A stretch of 8,541 nucleotides of DNA from Fimenecus sp051881355 (GTDB lineage Bacteria; Bacillota; Clostridia; Oscillospirales; Acutalibacteraceae). The DNA lies in contig JBJEPS010000089.1 of the NCBI GenBank assembly GCA_051881355.1, forward strand, positions 1 to 8,541, given 5' to 3'. The first letter of the stretch is position 1; the number at the start of each line of letters is the position of its first letter. Position numbers and translations under genes: made by a program. Under the pieces are notes generated by a model. The model made no database searches, was not told the DNA's origin, and was given only the letters and a program-made list of their open reading frames with translations. Positions 5,055 through 8,541 of the stretch are shown piece after piece.

Positions 5055-6155
5055 TTATTTCGCCGCGTCGACGGTGATTTTCTGCATTTCTTCCATTTTC
5101 CGTTCCATATCGGCGACGAGCGCAAGCTGTGTGCGGCAGCGCACCAAATTGTGCGTAGGGTAAGCGGTTTTAAAATACGTGTCGCCGTTTAAATAGTCCG
5201 CCAAAAAGCGCATTCCGCATTCAAACGTCATCAATTTTGCAGAAAACGGCAAATATTCGATTTCCTTTGCCCAAAGGCTGTCTTTTGCTGTATGTAAGTA
5301 GCCTTCGGTGTATGCTTTATACAGCGGCAGACTCAGCGAAACCTTGGAAACATCTTGTTCGTCCTCACTTGCGGTATTTGCACCGAAACGAATGCTGTCG
5401 CCGAAATCGTAAAGGGCAAGACCGGGCATAACCGTGTCCAAATCAATAATGCAAATGCCCTGATTGGTCTTGCTGTCAAACAGAATATTGTTGAGCTTTG
5501 TATCATTGTGCGTAACGCGCAGCGGCAGTTCCCCTCTGTCAATCAAATCGAGCAGCACATGCGTGTCCGCCTCACGGTCCAGAATAAATTGAATTTCTTC
5601 CTGCACATTCTCGCGCCGACCGGAGAGATTGTCTTCCACCGCTTTTTTGAAATCCAAAAAGCGCGAATACGTGTTGTGGAAATTCGGAATGGTTTCCACG
5701 AGTGTTTCGCTCGGGTAATCGGCAAGCTCTTGTTGAAAAGCGCCGAACGCTGTACCTGCATTATAAAAAACCTCTTCGCTGTCAATATTGTTGCAGGTAT
5801 AGACATTACCGATATGATGATAACAGCGCCAGCAACTGCCGTTTTCGTCCTTGGCATAGTATTTGCCGTCGGCGGCAGGTAGAAAATTCAGTGTTTCACG
5901 CTGTACGTTGCCGCCGCGAGCGGCAATTTTTTTTTGTAAAAAGGTTGTTACTCCGACAATGTTGCCCATGAGTGCGTCGGGATCTTTAAAGATATTGGTG
6001 TTGATTCTCTGCACGACATAACTGTGCGTGCTGCCGTCTTTGTCGGTATAGTCCAACACAAAGGTGGAGTTGATGTGACCGTCATTTAATGTTCTATAAG
6101 ATTGGTAAGTGCCCTGTAAATCAAAATTACTTTGCAGAAATTGTATGTCAAACAT
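5055..6155 (-). CDS. nahK: N-acetylhexosamine 1-kinase
   Basis: An ATP-dependent anomeric kinase that phosphorylates GlcNAc and GalNAc at C1, the NahK/LnpB step of the lacto-N-biose/galacto-N-biose pathway in bifidobacteria. The protein has the aminoglycoside-phosphotransferase fold and strongly resembles bifidobacterial NahK as I recall it. Shared stretches are NDGHINSTF (24-32), the catalytic loop RVTHNDTKLNNIL (213-225, catalytic Asp218), Mg-binding IIDLDT (236-241), DFGDSIRFGA (250-259) and ECGMRFLADYL (312-322). The length of 366 fits the family (about 360). The start chosen is ATG 6153-6155, which matches the family's N-terminus; its GGAAA site is weak. A TTG at 6165-6167 with AAAGG upstream is an alternative. 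No lacto-N-biose phosphorylase, UDP-sugar transferase or epimerase gene is adjacent, so it may serve GlcNAc salvage. It faces away from pyrH. Confidence 0.9.
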   Translation of the reverse strand: MFDIQFLQSNFDLQGTYQSYRTLNDGHINSTFVLDYTDKDGSTHSYVVQRINTNIFKDPDALMGNIVGVTTFLQKKIAARGGNVQRETLNFLPAADGKYYAKDENGSCWRCYHHIGNVYTCNNIDSEEVFYNAGTAFGAFQQELADYPSETLVETIPNFHNTYSRFLDFKKAVEDNLSGRRENVQEEIQFILDREADTHVLLDLIDRGELPLRVTHNDTKLNNILFDSKTNQGICIIDLDTVMPGLALYDFGDSIRFGANTASEDEQDVSKVSLSLPLYKAYTEGYLHTAKDSLWAKEIEYLPFSAKLMTFECGMRFLADYLNGDTYFKTAYPTHNLVRCRTQLALVADMERKMEEMQKITVDAAK

Positions 6156-6239
6156 CGCTGTTTCCAAAAAGAACACGCCTTTCTGTCCGTTTTCTTTTTG
6201 CACGGAGACGTTTTGCCGCCGCACATGTCAAGTTTATTT

Positions 6240-6268
6240 ATTATATACTTTTTTTTATGTTTCGTCAA
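6240..6268 (-). promoter_or_regulatory. Promoter for nahK
   Basis: On the minus strand: -35 TTGACG (6263-6268), a 17-base spacer and a perfect -10 TATAAT (6240-6245). The predicted start near 6233 leaves a leader of about 78 bases to ATG 6153-6155. An in-frame ATG at 6222-6224 lies only about 9 bases from the predicted transcript start and has no ribosome binding site. Confidence 0.82.
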
Positions 6269-6307
6269 CATCAGACCGCAGAAACTGTCTTTCGGCAAAA
6301 AAATCTC

Positions 6308-6336
6308 TTTACACAATGCTGTTTTTACTGTAAAAT
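6308..6336 (+). promoter_or_regulatory. Promoter for pyrH-frr-uppS
   Basis: -35 TTTACA (6308-6313), a 17-base spacer and -10 TAAAAT (6331-6336), each hexamer 5 of 6 to consensus. The predicted start is near 6343 and leaves a leader of about 53 bases. It is back-to-back with the nahK promoter, the two -35 boxes being about 40 bases apart. Confidence 0.8.
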
Positions 6337-6395
6337 AATAGGGATAAGAATACCGTTTGCAATTCGGTTTGCAGACGCGTTTTGGAGGAAAATAT

Positions 6396-7100
6396 ATGGA
6401 AGCGGTTTACAAACGCATACTCTTAAAACTGTCCGGGGAGGTGCTCGCCGGTAAGCAGGGGCACGGGATTGATTTTGACACCGTGCAGGAAACCTGCAAA
6501 TGGGTCAACGAATGTGCAAATCTCGGTGTACAAATCGGGCTTGTGGTCGGCGGCGGCAACTTTTGGCGCGGCAGAAGCTCGGGCAATATGGACCGTACCC
6601 GTGCAGACCATATCGGTATGCTTGCCACGGCAATGAATTCCTTAGCGCTTGCCGACGCGCTGGAACAGTACGGCTTGGAGGTGCGCGTGCAAACGGCGAT
6701 TGAAATGCGTCAAATTGCAGAGCCGTATATTCGCAACAAAGCCATTCGTCACCTCGAAAAAGGCAGAGTGGTCATTTTCGGCTGTGGCACGGGCAACCCG
6801 TTCTTCTCAACCGATACGGCGGCGGCATTGCGTGCGGCGGAAATCGACGCAGATATTATTTTTAAAGCGACCAATGTGGACGGCGTCTATGACAAGGACC
6901 CGAACAAATATGCCGACGCCGTGAAGTATGACACCCTGTCGCATACCGAAGTCCTTGCCAAAGGGCTTGCGGTCATGGATTCCACGGCGGCATCGCTTTG
7001 CCGCGACAACAACATTCCGATTTTGGTCTTTAACCTTTCCGACCCGGCGAATATCGTGCGGGCGGCAAAGGGAGAGAATATCGGGACAATCGTAAAATAA
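6396..7100 (+). CDS. pyrH: UMP kinase (uridylate kinase)
   Basis: A cytoplasmic kinase of the amino-acid-kinase fold that converts UMP and ATP to UDP and ADP, in de novo pyrimidine nucleotide synthesis. The 234 residues match the family (about 235-245). Signatures: KLSGE at 11-15, the GGGNFWRG glycine loop at 52-59, DHIGMLAT at 71-78, GTGNPFFSTD at 131-140 and KATNVDGVYDKDP at 157-169, followed by MDSTA at 194-198. The start is ATG 6396 with GGAGG 7 bases upstream; the frame opens earlier (6357), but that ATG has no ribosome binding site. It leads the pyrH-frr-uppS cluster from its own promoter. Bacterial UMP kinases are usually inhibited by UTP and often activated by GTP; this is family knowledge. 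Confidence 0.98.
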   Translation: MEAVYKRILLKLSGEVLAGKQGHGIDFDTVQETCKWVNECANLGVQIGLVVGGGNFWRGRSSGNMDRTRADHIGMLATAMNSLALADALEQYGLEVRVQTAIEMRQIAEPYIRNKAIRHLEKGRVVIFGCGTGNPFFSTDTAAALRAAEIDADIIFKATNVDGVYDKDPNKYADAVKYDTLSHTEVLAKGLAVMDSTAASLCRDNNIPILVFNLSDPANIVRAAKGENIGTIVK

Positions 7101-7141
7101 TTCTGCAAAATAAATGTATTCAAATTACAGGAGGCGTACTT

Positions 7142-7696
7142 ATGCAAGAGGTATTTGATTTCGCAAATGAAAAAATGGAAAAAAGCCTGACGGCGTTGCA
7201 CAACGAATTTGCAACCATGCGCGCAGGGCGTGCAAGCGCGTCGTTGCTTGACAAGGTGAGTGTGGATTATTACGGCGTGCCCACCCCTGTACAGCAAATG
7301 GCGGCTGTTTCCGTTTCCGAGGGCAGAATTTTGGTCATTCAGCCGTGGGATGTCAGCACCATTTCCACCATTGAAAAAGCCATTCAGGCGTCTGACCTCG
7401 GCGTCAATCCGCAGGACGACGGCAAAGTCATTCGCTTGATTTTCCCGCCGCTGACGGAGGAAAAAAGAAAGACGCTTGCAAAGGACGTCAGCAAATACGG
7501 CGAGGAAGCAAAGGTCGCTGTGCGTTCCATTCGCCGCGACTGCATGGATAAGCTCAAGAAAATGAAAAAGGACAGCGAAATTACCGAGGACGATTTGCAT
7601 AACGGTGAGGAAAAGATGCAAAAAATCACCGATAAATTCATCAAGCGCATTGATGAAATGGTCGCGGAAAAGGAAAAAGACATTATGGCGATTTAA
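7142..7696 (+). CDS. frr: Ribosome recycling factor
   Basis: This factor acts with EF-G to split the post-termination 70S complex and release mRNA and tRNA for the next round of translation. The 184 residues match the nearly invariant family length (about 185). Seen in order: an N-terminal helix with the MRAGRAS motif (domain I, helix 1), the beta domain II with GVPTPVQQMA and ILVIQPWD, and the hinge NPQDDGKVIRLIFPPLTEEKRK. The long charged helices 2-3 run to the end. The start is ATG 7142 with AGGAGG at 7129-7134. It lies 41 bases after pyrH without a visible promoter or terminator, so it is read from the pyrH promoter. Confidence 0.98.
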   Translation: MQEVFDFANEKMEKSLTALHNEFATMRAGRASASLLDKVSVDYYGVPTPVQQMAAVSVSEGRILVIQPWDVSTISTIEKAIQASDLGVNPQDDGKVIRLIFPPLTEEKRKTLAKDVSKYGEEAKVAVRSIRRDCMDKLKKMKKDSEITEDDLHNGEEKMQKITDKFIKRIDEMVAEKEKDIMAI

Positions 7697-7711
7697 CGCC
7701 CGAGGAACGCT

Positions 7712-8446
7712 ATGGAGAAAGAGAATTTACCGCAGTTTTCCGTTTTGCCGCGCCATGTCGGCATTATTATGGACGGAAACGGCCGTTGGGCGCAAAAACG
7801 GGGATTGCCGCGCTATAAGGGGCATATTGAGGGTGCGAAAACCTTTCGGAAAATCGGCGAATTTGCGGGGGACCTCGGCATTGAGTGCTTGACCTTTTAC
7901 GCGTTTTCCACCGAAAACTGGAAACGTCCGCCGGAGGAAGTCGCGGCGATTATGGATTTGTTCCGCGAATATCTGCGCGAGCTTGACGAGCGCAAGGCGG
8001 AGAACGAGGAAAAAGGCATAAAGGTCAATTTTATCGGTGACCGCCGTGGGATTCCGAAGGACATTCTCCAAATGATGGGGTACAGTGAGCGCATCACCCG
8101 CAAAAAAGACCACGTGATTTTGAATATTGCTATCAATTACGGCGGGCGGCAGGAAATTTTGCACAGTGTACAGGAGCTCGCGAAACAAGTCGAAAAGGGA
8201 AAGCTCAAAGCGTCGGACATCACCGAGGATATGATTTCCGACCATCTGTATACAGGGGGGCTTCCCGACCCCGATTTGATTATTCGTCCAAGCGGGGAGT
8301 ACCGTTTGTCGAACTTCCTGCTGTGGCAGTCGGCATATGCGGAATTTTGGTATTCCGACATTCTGTGGCCCGATTTTACAGAGGAAGATTTTACCGAAGC
8401 ACTGCGTGAATTTGAAAAACGCAATCGGCGGTTCGGCGGGGTGTAA
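7712..8446 (+). CDS. uppS: Undecaprenyl diphosphate synthase (cis-prenyltransferase)
   Basis: Adds isopentenyl units in cis to farnesyl diphosphate, making the C55 lipid carrier precursor for peptidoglycan and other wall polymers; it is a soluble or membrane-associated enzyme. The 244 residues are of normal length. Motifs: HVGIIMDGNGRWA at 15-27 with catalytic Asp21, YAFSTENWKRP at 63-73, NIAINYGGRQEI at 138-149, DPDLIIRPSGEYRLSNFLLWQ at 186-206 (stretch shown in part by its key residues Arg192, Ser194, Glu196, Arg198), and AYAEFWYSDILWPDF to 222. The usual IRTSGEQR appears as IRPSGEYR, a small substitution. The start is ATG 7712 with GAGG at 7702, 15 bases after frr, so it is in the same operon. 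cdsA usually follows, but is not visible here. Confidence 0.97.
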   Translation: MEKENLPQFSVLPRHVGIIMDGNGRWAQKRGLPRYKGHIEGAKTFRKIGEFAGDLGIECLTFYAFSTENWKRPPEEVAAIMDLFREYLRELDERKAENEEKGIKVNFIGDRRGIPKDILQMMGYSERITRKKDHVILNIAINYGGRQEILHSVQELAKQVEKGKLKASDITEDMISDHLYTGGLPDPDLIIRPSGEYRLSNFLLWQSAYAEFWYSDILWPDFTEEDFTEALREFEKRNRRFGGV

Positions 8447-8490
8447 TTTACGGCTTTCAGGGGGGAGAGCATTTGGGGTAACGGTTATAA

Positions 8491-8516
8491 TCCGAACCAC
8501 GGTTTCTCGTGGCGGA
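8491..8516. repeat. Interrupted hairpin downstream of uppS
   Basis: TCCG and CCACG on the left (8491-8494, 8497-8501) pair with CGTGG and CGGA on the right (8508-8516) around a 6-base loop, with a 2-base bulge at 8495-8496. No T-run follows, so it is not a standard terminator. The window ends 25 bases later, so I cannot tell whether it is part of a repeat, a leader structure or chance. Confidence 0.4.
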
Positions 8517-8541
8517 TTTGCCCTTACTCTTCGTTAAAATA

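Noticed and set aside
8486..8491. TATAAT resembling a -10 box after uppS
   Set aside because: The bases 17 upstream (GGGAGA) do not resemble a -35 box, and no extended -10 TG is present.
6887..8500. Long minus-strand open frames (about 244 and 257 codons) antisense to frr and uppS
   Set aside because: They oppose strongly conserved genes, and their composition is that of shadow frames (His, Phe, Arg and Cys-rich). No promoter or ribosome binding site supports them.
8467..8541. Possible coding start of the next gene from an ATT codon after the GGGGGGAG run
   Set aside because: It would need a very rare start codon, and the short peptide does not resemble CdsA or another protein I recognise.

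Overview
The window looks like a piece of chromosome from a Gram-positive, gut-type clostridium, probably of the Oscillospiraceae/Ruminococcaceae kind. This is inferred from strong AGGAGG-type ribosome binding sites, sigma-A-type promoters, clostridial-looking NagA, PyrH, Frr and UppS proteins, an N-acetylhexosamine 1-kinase, and palindromic intergenic repeats of a style common in such genomes. There is no sign of a phage, plasmid, insertion sequence, CRISPR array, tRNA or rRNA. Nine genes are supported, in five transcription blocks.

Left end (1-321): no gene. It holds a mosaic of short palindromic repeats: at least three hairpins that share a CCCC(T/A)ACAAA border but have different stems, plus one long inverted repeat with TGTCATTCTGA ends. 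Minus-strand block 1 (322-1980): a small YfcE-type metallophosphoesterase followed 18 bases later by nagA (N-acetylglucosamine-6-phosphate deacetylase), with a good promoter at 2012-2040. Plus-strand block 2 (2040-3046): three tightly packed small genes (74, 115 and 149 residues) of unknown function, closed by a strong terminator. Plus-strand block 3 (3204-4979): one 591-residue membrane protein with three N-terminal membrane segments and a large domain predicted to lie outside the cell, with its own promoter and a TTG start. A hairpin terminator at 5003-5033 separates it from the converging nahK. Minus-strand block 4 (5055-6155): nahK, a clear N-acetylhexosamine 1-kinase, with its own promoter. 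Plus-strand block 5 (6396-8446): pyrH-frr-uppS, the conserved UMP kinase / ribosome recycling factor / undecaprenyl diphosphate synthase group, starting from its own promoter rather than following rpsB-tsf. The last 95 bases hold no recognisable gene; cdsA, the usual next gene, is not visible.

Functionally, nagA and nahK handle N-acetylhexosamines by two entry routes. NagA acts on the 6-phosphate on the way to glycolysis; NahK makes the 1-phosphate used for salvage or nucleotide-sugar formation. PyrH and UppS feed UTP and the lipid carrier needed for cell-wall synthesis, so amino-sugar and envelope metabolism sit close together, though on separate promoters. The parts with no known function are the three-small-gene cassette and the 591-residue membrane protein.
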